The notes: generated by a model not told the origin, from the sequence alone. Shown: positions 1-5,351, counted from the stretch's first letter. The stretch: DNA of 6,363 bases from Pseudomonas sp. (GCA_026398835.1 JAPLSD010000578.1:1-6363); one strand, 5' to 3'. Numbers and translations: made by a program.

Positions 1-267
1 GAATTGATGCCGACTTCCGCAACCTTGTTGCGTCAGCTCAAAGACACCGGCGAACTCGACTTTCCGAAGCTGACCGGTGAGCCGTTACCGGTCTGGTTGA
101 CCTTGCTGTCGCGCGGGCTGAATCTCGATACGACGATGCGCGTCAATGTGTCCGGCCCTAACGCCGAGGCCTGGCGTCAGGCACTGATCGGGCAGGGTGT
201 GCGAGCGGCGCGAATGGAGACCGGTAGCGCGCAAGCGACGGGTCTGCACATCGAATTACTGCGATAA
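1..267 (+). CDS. C-terminal fragment of a hypothetical protein, possibly DUF4892 family (5' end outside window)
   Basis: The reading frame is open from the first base and ends at TAA 265-267, leaving about 88 residues. The first codons read E-L-M-P-T-S. There is a TTG at 4 and an ATG at 7, but no ribosome binding site can be seen before them and the frame continues to the window edge, so this is most likely the tail of a longer gene. The fragment has no membrane segment. It alternates short helices and strands and ends in G-L-H-I-E-L-L-R. From memory, the pattern P-x-x-A-T-L-L-R-Q-L-K, then L-x-R-x-L-N-L-D-x-x-x-R-V, then G-V-R-A-A-R-x-E resembles the C-terminal part of Pseudomonas DUF4892 proteins, which are exported proteins of unknown role. 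That match is unverified. The coding call is firm; the family call is tentative. Confidence 0.6.
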   Translation, partial: ELMPTSATLLRQLKDTGELDFPKLTGEPLPVWLTLLSRGLNLDTTMRVNVSGPNAEAWRQALIGQGVRAARMETGSAQATGLHIELLR

Positions 268-276
268 GTTTCCTCA

Positions 277-304
277 AGGCGAACGAGCCCCAAGCCGTTC
301 GCCT
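277..304 (+). terminator. Hairpin after the upstream partial gene, possible terminator
   Basis: A perfect 9-bp stem (arms 277-285 and 296-304, core GGCGAACG/CGTTCGCC) encloses a 10-nt loop and starts 10 nt after the TAA at 265-267. The bases that follow (ACTCTTGG) are only weakly T-rich, so this is not a textbook intrinsic terminator. Its position fits 3'-end formation for the upstream gene. It also makes the TTG at 309 an unlikely start for the next gene, since that codon is only four bases past the stem. Confidence 0.5.
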
Positions 305-338
305 ACTCTTGGTTCGTTCAACTTTCACGAGATTTCTC

Positions 339-1391
339 ATGGTCAATAATGATCGCCTGTTGGTGCAGATCCTGCTCCTGGTGCTGTTCGGTGCCAGTTT
401 CTGGGTGATGGCACCGTTCTGGTCGGCGCTGTTTTGGGGCGCGGTACTGGCTTTTGCCAGCTGGCCGCTGATGCGTCTGCTGACCCGTTGGCTCAATGGC
501 CGCGAGTCCTTGGCAGCCGCTCTTTTGACCCTGGGCTGGATGTTGCTGGTGGCGGTTCCGCTGGTCTGGCTCGGCTTCAATCTGGCCGATCATGTGCGCG
601 ACGCCGTGGCGTTTATCAAAGATGCGCAAGTCGATGGTTTTCCTGAAGCGCCCACTTGGCTGGCGGGTGTTCCCTTTGTCGGCGAGCGACTGGTAGGGGT
701 CTGGAACAGTATCGATCAACAGGGCGCAGCCATGATGCTCGCGGTCAAACCGTATCTGGGGCAGGTCGGCAACTGGTTGCTGGCGCGCAGCGCGCAGATC
801 GGCGGCGGGATTCTCGAGCTGACCTTGAGCATCGTCTTCGTGTTTTTCTTCTATCGCGACGGGCCGCGACTGGCGGTGTTTGTCCATGGCTTGCTGGAAC
901 GGTTGATCGGTGATCGTGCCGGTTACTACATCGAACTGGTGGCCGGCACGGTACAGCGGGTGGTCAACGGGGTTATCGGTACGGCCGCAGCCCAGGCCAT
1001 CCTGGCGTTGATCGGTTTCCTGATTGCCGGTGTACCGGGCGCGCTGGTGCTGGGCATCGTCACCTTCCTGCTCAGCCTGATCCCCATGGGACCGCCGCTG
1101 GTGTGGATTCCTGCGACTGCGTGGCTCGCCTGGAAAGGCGAGTACGGCATGGCGGTGTTCCTCGGCATCTGGGGCACGCTGATCATCAGTGGCGTGGACA
1201 ACGTACTCAAGCCGTACCTGATCAGCCGCGGCGGCACCTTGCCGCTGGTCATCGTTTTGCTCGGGGTGTTTGGCGGGTTGATTGCGTTTGGCTTTATCGG
1301 CCTGTTCATCGGCCCGACCCTGCTGGCGGTGGCTTATAGCCTGTTGACTGATTGGAGTGCCAGTCAGGCGCGGCCTGACAACAAGAGTTGA
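339..1391 (+). CDS. AI-2E family transporter (PerM superfamily, YdiK-like), inner-membrane protein
   Basis: The product is 350 residues, close to the usual family length. It is strongly hydrophobic, with about eight predicted membrane segments: a pair near 7-45, one near 58-80, one near 157-172, then a cluster from about 212 to 335. A polar region lies between, near 82-155. Family signatures are I-P-M-G-P-P (248-253), D-N-V-L-K-P (287-292), L-P-L-V-I-V-L-L-G-V-F-G-G (301-313) and F-G-F-I-G-L-F-I-G-P (317-326). The C-terminal part closely resembles what I recall of E. coli YdiK. The family name comes from one member linked to autoinducer-2 export; other members are reported as ion antiporters, so the substrate here is unknown. 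The frame extends up to TTG 309, but ATG 339 is preferred because the TTG has no ribosome binding site and abuts a hairpin; even ATG 339 has only a weak one (CGAG near 328). It appears monocistronic and ends before the REPIN-like terminator. Confidence 0.93.
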   Translation: MVNNDRLLVQILLLVLFGASFWVMAPFWSALFWGAVLAFASWPLMRLLTRWLNGRESLAAALLTLGWMLLVAVPLVWLGFNLADHVRDAVAFIKDAQVDGFPEAPTWLAGVPFVGERLVGVWNSIDQQGAAMMLAVKPYLGQVGNWLLARSAQIGGGILELTLSIVFVFFFYRDGPRLAVFVHGLLERLIGDRAGYYIELVAGTVQRVVNGVIGTAAAQAILALIGFLIAGVPGALVLGIVTFLLSLIPMGPPLVWIPATAWLAWKGEYGMAVFLGIWGTLIISGVDNVLKPYLISRGGTLPLVIVLLGVFGGLIAFGFIGLFIGPTLLAVAYSLLTDWSASQARPDNKS

Positions 1392-1404
1392 GTCTCTTGT
1401 GAAC

Positions 1405-1475
1405 AGATCGCAGCCTGCGGCGGCTCCTACGAAGTTACATCTTGCGGTGTGTGGAGCTGCCGCAGGCTGCGATCT
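1405..1475. repeat. REPIN-like inverted pair of REP sequences
   Basis: Two 23-nt arms, 1405-1427 and 1453-1475, are inverted copies with a single mismatch (C in one, T in the other, which can still wobble-pair in RNA). They are separated by 25 nt. The arm sequence, with core GCAGCCTGCGG, matches a very common extragenic repeat of fluorescent pseudomonads as I remember it. The right arm also folds on its own as GC-T-GCC-GCA-GGC-T-GC (1456-1470), a REP-like hairpin with a T-T mismatch. REPINs are non-autonomous elements mobilised in trans by RAYT transposases; no RAYT gene is present in this window. Confidence 0.75.
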
Positions 1476-1481
1476 TTTTTT
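1405..1481 (+). terminator. Rho-independent terminator built from the REPIN-like repeat
   Basis: The GC-rich stem of the inverted repeat, or the local hairpin at 1456-1470, is followed on the + strand by seven Ts at 1475-1481 and another six Ts at 1485-1490. It starts 14 nt after the TGA of the AI-2E family gene, so it should end that transcript. Read from the - strand the stem is followed by GTTCACAAG, with no U tract, so it looks like a one-way terminator although the two flanking genes converge. Confidence 0.7.
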
Positions 1482-1497
1482 CAGTTTTTTACCTGAG

Positions 1498-2334
1498 TCA
1501 GGCCGCGACGTTCAGGTTTTTGCTTGAACTCAGAGTGTTTGCCTGTGAGCTCTGCTGATTCATGCTGACGATCAACTTGCTCAGGGCCTCGGCTACGGCG
1601 CCTTGATCGATGGTGCCGTTGCTCTGGCTGCTGCCCTTTTGCAGCGCCACTTTCAGCTCGTCGCTGCTGATGCCACCGCTGTTGTCCGTGTCGAGCGCCT
1701 TGAGCAGAGCTACGCCATTGTCGGTGGTGCTGGTGGACGAGCTTGTGGCCAGGGCGTTGCTCAGTTCAGTGGCGCTGATGTTGCCATCACCGTCTGTGTC
1801 AAGCTGGCCGAACAGCGATTGGCTGGACAGCGGCTGAGGTGGCTGTGGCGGTGTGAGGGCGGCAAGCAGCTCGTCCTTGCTCACGGTCCCGTCATTGTTC
1901 TTGTCCAGCGCCGCGAACAGTGTCTTGCTGTCGGCAGTGCTGCCGGCGCTGGTCAGTCCGCTGCTCAATTCCGTGCTGCTAATGCTGCCGTCACCGTTGC
2001 TGTCCAGTACGCTGAGCAGCTCGTCGGCCAACCGGGTGTCCGGTGCCTGATCCTGGGCAGGACACGCTGGTGGCGTCATGGCCGCCATTTCTGCGCTGCT
2101 CAGACCGCCGCTGTTGTCAGTATCCAGGCTGCTGAATTGCTGGCTCAGGTTGTTCAGTACGCGGCTGTCGCTTTTCTTCGCCAGGGCGCTGTTCAGCTCA
2201 TCCTTGGAAACGGTTCCGTCGCCGTTGGTGTCGAGCTTGGCGAACAGTTCTTTCTGACGCTGCTGGAGTCGGGCGGTGTACGCCGCACTGGTGGCGCTGG
2301 TATTGCTGGAGTTACTGCTGACGCTGCCGATCAT
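1498..2334 (-). CDS. EF-hand calcium-binding protein with six EF loops (XopAW-like)
   Basis: The 278-residue product carries six 12-residue EF-hand loops at 35-46, 71-82, 111-122, 144-155, 179-190 and 215-226. Each starts with Asp, has Gly at position 6 and ends with Glu at position 12, so all six look able to bind Ca2+. They fall into three pairs joined by Pro-rich linkers (88-98 and 161-168). The first 20 residues are rich in Ser, Thr and Asn with no hydrophobic signal peptide; the C-terminus (from about 232) is Ser/Gln-rich and lacks EF loops. This layout resembles proteins grouped as XopAW-family calcium-binding effectors, but many Pseudomonas members have no demonstrated secretion and no type III secretion gene is visible here. 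It could equally be a cytoplasmic Ca2+ buffer or sensor. There is one Cys (91). ATG 2334 has a good ribosome binding site. The gene is 145 nt downstream of the histidine kinase on the same strand. Confidence 0.9.
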   Translation of the reverse strand: MIGSVSSNSSNTSATSAAYTARLQQRQKELFAKLDTNGDGTVSKDELNSALAKKSDSRVLNNLSQQFSSLDTDNSGGLSSAEMAAMTPPACPAQDQAPDTRLADELLSVLDSNGDGSISSTELSSGLTSAGSTADSKTLFAALDKNNDGTVSKDELLAALTPPQPPQPLSSQSLFGQLDTDGDGNISATELSNALATSSSTSTTDNGVALLKALDTDNSGGISSDELKVALQKGSSQSNGTIDQGAVAEALSKLIVSMNQQSSQANTLSSSKNLNVAA

Positions 2335-2341
2335 GGGCTCA

Positions 2342-2347
2342 CTCCCT
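2342..2347 (-). promoter_or_regulatory. Ribosome binding site of the EF-hand gene
   Basis: AGGGAG on the - strand lies 7 nt before the ATG at 2334 and fixes that start. The sequence also fits the A-N-G-G-A core recognised by RsmA/CsrA proteins, but that core is part of many Shine-Dalgarno sequences, so control by RsmA is only a possibility. Confidence 0.7.
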
Positions 2348-2357
2348 GCGGATGGAT

Positions 2358-2377
2358 AAAACCGGTGAAGGCACCGG
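2358..2377 (-). promoter_or_regulatory. Terminator-like hairpin in the leader of the EF-hand gene
   Basis: On the - strand, CCGGTG-CCTT-CACCGG (2377 down to 2362) forms a perfect 6-bp GC-rich stem with a 4-nt loop, followed at once by four Ts (2361-2358). It lies about 23 nt before the EF-hand start codon and downstream of any plausible promoter in the 145-nt gap. It could terminate read-through from the histidine kinase gene, or act as an attenuator in the EF-hand leader. The short U tract makes it a moderate candidate only. Confidence 0.45.
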
Positions 2378-2479
2378 CCCCTGCAGCCTCGGGGGAGGAG
2401 TTGTCATAGGTATGTAGAATTTGTACGAATCAGCACACAGACGTTTGTAAATGATCGCAGCCTCTTGGATGTGTGAGGC

Positions 2480-3538
2480 TTACGGGTGTGTGTCGGATCT
2501 TGGCAGGCGAATCACTGCGCTAAGGCCTCCGCCCGGGGTTTCTTCCAGGCTCAGCTGACCACCAAGGCGCACGGCGGCCTCACGGGCGATGGTCATGCCC
2601 AGCCCGACCCCCCCCGAATTGCGGTTACGCGAGCCTTCCAGGCGATAGAACGGTTCGAACACCGCTTCGCGTTTATCGGCGGCGATACCCGGGCCCTGGT
2701 CGATCACGCGAATGATCAGCTGTTCGCGGCTGTCTTGCAGGCTGATCAGAGCATGACCGGCATAACGCAGTGCGTTGTCCAGCAGGTTGTTGATGCACGA
2801 GCGCAAGGCCATGGGCTGGACTTGCAGCGGCGCGCAATGGCCGCTGGCCTGGACGTCAGCGCCTTGGTCCTGGGCGTTTTCGCTGAGGGATTCGACCAAT
2901 GCCTGCACATCCATCCATTGCGGGGCTTCGCTGGTGCGCTGCTCGTGCAGGTAGCTGAGGGTGGCGTCGAGCATGCTGATCATGTCATCGAGATCCTGGC
3001 GCATCTGCCCTTGCAACTTGCTGTCGTCGATCTGTTCCAGACGCAGCTTGAGTCGTGACAGCGGCGTGCGCAGATCGTGGGACACCGCGCCAAGCATCCG
3101 GCCTCGTTGCTGCACCTGTTCGCGAATGCGCTTTTGCATCAGGTTGAAGGTGTAGGCCGCCTGACGAGCTTCCTTTGGTCCGGATTCATCCAGCGGCGGG
3201 CTGTCGAGGTCTTCGCTGAGTTGCTCCGCCGCGGCGCTCAGTCGCTGGATCGGCCGGGTCAGCAACTTGGCGCCGTACCAGGCGGCAATGATCAGGGAGA
3301 TGAACTGGAATGTCAGCGGCACGATCGGGCCCCCGAACCAGGGCCGTGGCGGCCTCTGCTCGAAGCGCTCCGGCATCGGCGGGCGCTTCCCGTCGAAGGC
3401 TGCCCCTGACTCTGGAGGTGGCGGTGGTGGATGGCCGTAATGGTGAAACCAGAAGAACGCCAAGAGGTGAGCGAGCACGATAGCGATCAGCAGCACGCCA
3501 AACAGACGGCCGAATAGCGTATCGAAGCGCAAACGCAT
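2480..3538 (-). CDS. Sensor histidine kinase of the EnvZ/OmpR-partner type
   Basis: The 352-residue inner-membrane kinase has a membrane segment at about 10-31, a short periplasmic loop (about 32-70), a second segment at about 72-90, and a HAMP linker starting at the R-P-I-Q motif (95-98). The H-box S-H-D-L-R-T-P-L is at 153-160, with His154 the expected phosphorylation site. The ATP-binding domain shows the N-box (N-N-L-L-D-N, 250-255), G1 (D-Q-G-P-G-I, 280-285), F-box (F-E-P-F-Y-R, 294-299) and G2 (G-V-G-L-G-M, 310-315). All catalytic motifs look intact. The sensor loop is unusual: it begins H-H-Y-G-H and contains 12 prolines in 39 residues, including six in a row (37-42). The ATG overlaps the response regulator stop by one base (TGATG), with GAGAGA 9 nt upstream at 3553-3548, so translation is probably coupled. 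The signal is unknown; EnvZ-like is a family description, not an assignment to osmosensing. Confidence 0.95.
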   Translation of the reverse strand: MRLRFDTLFGRLFGVLLIAIVLAHLLAFFWFHHYGHPPPPPPESGAAFDGKRPPMPERFEQRPPRPWFGGPIVPLTFQFISLIIAAWYGAKLLTRPIQRLSAAAEQLSEDLDSPPLDESGPKEARQAAYTFNLMQKRIREQVQQRGRMLGAVSHDLRTPLSRLKLRLEQIDDSKLQGQMRQDLDDMISMLDATLSYLHEQRTSEAPQWMDVQALVESLSENAQDQGADVQASGHCAPLQVQPMALRSCINNLLDNALRYAGHALISLQDSREQLIIRVIDQGPGIAADKREAVFEPFYRLEGSRNRNSGGVGLGMTIAREAAVRLGGQLSLEETPGGGLSAVIRLPRSDTHP

Positions 3539-4299
3539 CAGCCGATGTCTCTCGCATCGAACAGATAACCTTCACCGCGAACGGTCTTGATCAACTGCGG
3601 GGCTTTCGGGTCATCGCCGAGTTTTTGCCGCAGGCGCGAGACCAGCAAGTCGATGCTGCGATCAAATGCCTCGATGGAGCGACCGCGGGCAGCATCCAGC
3701 AATTGCTCGCGACTGAGTACGCGCCGTGGGCGCTCGATGAATACCCAGAGCAGGCGGAACTCGGCATTGGACAGCGGCACCACCAGGCCATCGGCGGCAA
3801 TCAACTGGCGCAGCACGCTGTTCAGGCGCCAGCTATCGAAACGGATATTGGCCCGCTGCTCGCCGCGATCATCGCGTACCCGGCGCAGGATGGTCTGTAT
3901 CCGCGCTACCAGCTCCCGTGGTTCGAAGGGCTTGGCCATGTAGTCATCGGCGCCCAGCTCCAGGCCGATAATGCGGTCGGTAGGTTCGCAGCGGGCGGTG
4001 AGCATCAGAATCGGAATGTCTGACTCGGCACGCAACCAGCGGCACAGCGACAAGCCGTCTTCGCCCGGCAGCATCAGATCGAGCACCACCACATCGAAAT
4101 GTTCCGCTTGCAGTGCCAGACGCATCGCGGCGCCGTCGGTGACACCACTGGCGTGAATATTGAAGCGTGCCAGGTAGTCGATCATCAATTCCCGGATCGG
4201 TACATCATCGTCGACGATCAGCGCGCGAATGTTCCAGCGTTTGTCTTCGCCTGGCGCTGCAGCTTTTTGATCGTCGTTGAAAGGTGCTGGGGTATTCAT
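3538..4299 (-). CDS. OmpR-family DNA-binding response regulator
   Basis: The 253-residue protein has a receiver domain from about 24 to 140. It shows the acidic cluster at D30-D32, phospho-acceptor Asp74 in V-V-L-D-L-M-L-P, Thr101 in L-T-A-R, and Lys123 in M-A-K-P-F-E-P. A winged-helix effector domain follows at about 150-246, ending in the R-G-E-G-Y-L-F motif (241-247) typical of OmpR/PhoB regulators. All phosphotransfer residues are present. It is the first gene of a two-gene operon with the histidine kinase, its expected phosphodonor, and overlaps that gene by one base. The N-terminus has a 22-residue polar extension before the receiver domain, longer than in most relatives. No ATG, GTG or TTG exists inside it, so ATG 4299 stands even though no convincing ribosome binding site precedes it. 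Target genes cannot be told from sequence; self-regulation is plausible. Confidence 0.95.
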   Translation of the reverse strand: MNTPAPFNDDQKAAAPGEDKRWNIRALIVDDDVPIRELMIDYLARFNIHASGVTDGAAMRLALQAEHFDVVVLDLMLPGEDGLSLCRWLRAESDIPILMLTARCEPTDRIIGLELGADDYMAKPFEPRELVARIQTILRRVRDDRGEQRANIRFDSWRLNSVLRQLIAADGLVVPLSNAEFRLLWVFIERPRRVLSREQLLDAARGRSIEAFDRSIDLLVSRLRQKLGDDPKAPQLIKTVRGEGYLFDARDIG

Positions 4300-4361
4300 G
4301 CGTACGTTCGTCTGCCAGGTAGGCTGCCAACCACAAAGATGGGCCGCGAGGTTGTGGCTTC

Positions 4362-4391
4362 AGCATAGGCGTCCGGCCGTGATGCTGTAAG
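4362..4391 (-). promoter_or_regulatory. Candidate sigma-70 promoter of the two-component operon
   Basis: On the - strand, CTTACA (4391-4386) and TATGCT (4367-4362) are separated by 18 bp. Each matches four of six consensus positions. The predicted transcript would start near 4355 and give a leader of about 55 nt. The -35 box touches a run of eight Gs on the + strand (Cs on the - strand). This is a motif match by eye only. Confidence 0.4.
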
Positions 4392-4565
4392 GGGGGGGTG
4401 CGGCTGGCGAGGGTAGCGCTGGCGATTGTTGCAGGCATGTCTGGAATGTATCTGTTTCGACACAATAACCGCTCACGCCAGACTGCAAGGAGTTTATCCT
4501 GAAGCAAGCGCCGCCGTTGAGGATGATTTACCGATCATCGGGTCCCGCAGTGGCGCTGGTTCCGC

Positions 4566-4571
4566 TACAAT
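4566..4571 (+). promoter_or_regulatory. Candidate -10 box for pyrF
   Basis: TACAAT matches five of six bases of the sigma-70 -10 consensus and lies 34 nt before the pyrF start codon. At 16 to 18 bp upstream the sequence is GTCCCGCA, which does not resemble TTGACA, so the promoter would be weak or need an activator. Confidence 0.45.
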
Positions 4572-4593
4572 GCGCGCCGATTTCGACTTGCCT

Positions 4594-4598
4594 GAGAG
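4594..4598 (+). promoter_or_regulatory. Ribosome binding site of pyrF
   Basis: GAGAG lies 7 nt before the ATG at 4606. It supports that start over the in-frame ATG at 4570, which has no purine-rich sequence before it and overlaps the -10-like box. Confidence 0.6.
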
Positions 4599-4605
4599 CA
4601 CACTC

Positions 4606-5304
4606 ATGTCCGCCTGCCAGACTCCTATCATCGTCGCCCTGGATTTCCCCACCCGTGACGCCGCACTGAAGCTGGCCGATCAACTGGACCCGAAACTGTG
4701 CCGGGTGAAAGTCGGCAAGGAGCTGTTCACCAGCTGTGCCTCGGAGATTGTCGGGACCTTGCGTGACAAGGGTTTCGAAGTGTTCCTGGACTTGAAATTC
4801 CACGACATTCCGAACACCACCGCCATGGCCGTCAAGGCCGCCGCAGAAATGGGTGTGTGGATGGTCAACGTCCATTGCTCCGGCGGTTTGCGCATGATGG
4901 CGGCTTGCCGTGAAGTGCTCGACCAGCGTACCGGTCCCAAGCCGCTGTTGATCGGCGTGACCGTGCTGACCAGCATGGAGCGCGAGGACCTGGCGGGGAT
5001 TGGTCTGGATATCGAGCCTCAGGAGCAAGTGTTGCGCCTGGCGGCATTGGCGGAAAAAGCCGGGATGGACGGTCTGGTCTGCTCGGCACTGGAAGCTCAG
5101 GCTTTGAAAGCTGCGCATCCGTCCCTGCAATTGGTGACCCCGGGGATACGTCCGGCAGGCAGTGCCCAGGACGATCAGCGTCGTATCCTCACGCCGCGTC
5201 AGGCGTTGGACGCCGGTTCCGACTACCTGGTGATTGGCCGTCCGATCAGCCAGGCCGCCGATCCGGCCAAGGCGCTGGCTGCGGTAGTGGCTGAGCTGGC
5301 CTGA
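4606..5304 (+). CDS. pyrF: Orotidine 5'-phosphate decarboxylase
   Basis: PyrF removes CO2 from orotidine 5'-phosphate to give UMP, the last step of de novo pyrimidine synthesis in the cytoplasm. The 232-residue product matches the usual length for pseudomonads. The active-site set is complete: Asp12 in A-L-D-F, Lys35 in R-V-K-V-G-K, and the D-L-K-F-H-D motif giving Asp62, Lys64 and Asp67, followed by I-P-N-T-T. Phosphate-binding elements are V-T-P-G-I-R-P (177-183) and V-I-G-R-P-I (209-214). W-M-V-N-V-H (85-90) is also typical of this group. The fold is a TIM barrel working as a dimer. The start at ATG 4606 (M-S-A-C-Q) is supported by a ribosome binding site and by the start seen in relatives as I recall them. 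The gene stands alone here, with no other pyr gene beside it, and ends just before a perfect palindrome. Confidence 0.98.
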   Translation: MSACQTPIIVALDFPTRDAALKLADQLDPKLCRVKVGKELFTSCASEIVGTLRDKGFEVFLDLKFHDIPNTTAMAVKAAAEMGVWMVNVHCSGGLRMMAACREVLDQRTGPKPLLIGVTVLTSMEREDLAGIGLDIEPQEQVLRLAALAEKAGMDGLVCSALEAQALKAAHPSLQLVTPGIRPAGSAQDDQRRILTPRQALDAGSDYLVIGRPISQAADPAKALAAVVAELA

Positions 5305-5307
5305 GTA

Positions 5308-5343
5308 CCGATCGTTCCCACGCGGGAGCGTGGGAACGATCGG
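5308..5343. repeat. Perfect palindromic hairpin, REP-like, between convergent genes
   Basis: Arms 5308-5323 and 5328-5343 are perfect 16-bp inverted repeats (CCGATCGTTCCCACGC and its complement) around a GGGA loop. Pairing continues outward (TAC/GTA) if one G is bulged. The core CGTTCCCACGC...GCGTGGGAACG is, from memory, a common extragenic palindrome in fluorescent pseudomonads and differs from the repeat at 1405-1475. It begins 4 nt after the pyrF stop and ends 9 nt before the stop of the converging oxidoreductase gene. Neither side has a T tract, so it may act as a two-way transcript end or RNA-stabilising structure rather than a classic terminator. Confidence 0.75.
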
Positions 5344-5351
5344 GTATCGCG

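Larger units (their letters stand above)
4300..4605. other. Divergent intergenic region between the response regulator and pyrF
   Basis: These 306 bases hold no convincing gene. The part next to the regulator contains a candidate -35/-10 pair on the - strand (4362-4391), a G8 run at 4391-4398, an inverted repeat CCACAA/TTGTGG near 4332-4356, and a direct repeat CTGCCA at 4312-4317 and 4324-4329. The middle (about 4400-4500) shows nothing clear except AAGGAG at 4487-4492. The pyrF side holds a -10-like TACAAT at 4566-4571 and a ribosome binding site. The frame of pyrF stays open upstream to about 4426, but those codons do not resemble PyrF and are treated as non-coding. Confidence 0.6.

Noticed and set aside
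309..338. TTG start for the AI-2E family gene, adding 10 residues
   Set aside because: There is no ribosome binding site before it and it lies four bases past a hairpin. ATG 339 gives the usual N-terminus with the first membrane segment close behind.
318..887. Open frame of 189 codons on the - strand opposite the AI-2E family gene
   Set aside because: The product is rich in Gln, Arg and His with no motif. It mirrors a clear membrane protein with family signatures on the other strand.
1525..2240. Regularly spaced similar short segments that might suggest a CRISPR array or tandem DNA repeat
   Set aside because: The segments are the codons of the EF-hand loops, in frame and diverged at the DNA level, with irregular spacing. 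They are protein repeats, not CRISPR repeats.
1603..2409. Long open frame of 268 codons on the + strand opposite the EF-hand gene
   Set aside because: It lies antisense to a gene with six unmistakable EF loops. Its Ala/Val/Gln-rich product shows no recognisable motif, and the long frame is explained by the repetitive codon pattern of the EF-hand gene.
3625..4023. Open frame of 132 codons on the + strand inside the response regulator
   Set aside because: It is fully antisense to a regulator with intact receiver and winged-helix motifs, and its product has no recognisable features.
4570..4605. In-frame ATG at 4570 or a start near 4426 for pyrF
   Set aside because: The added residues do not resemble PyrF, neither site has a ribosome binding site, and the ATG at 4570 overlaps the -10-like TACAAT. 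ATG 4606 gives the standard 232-residue enzyme.
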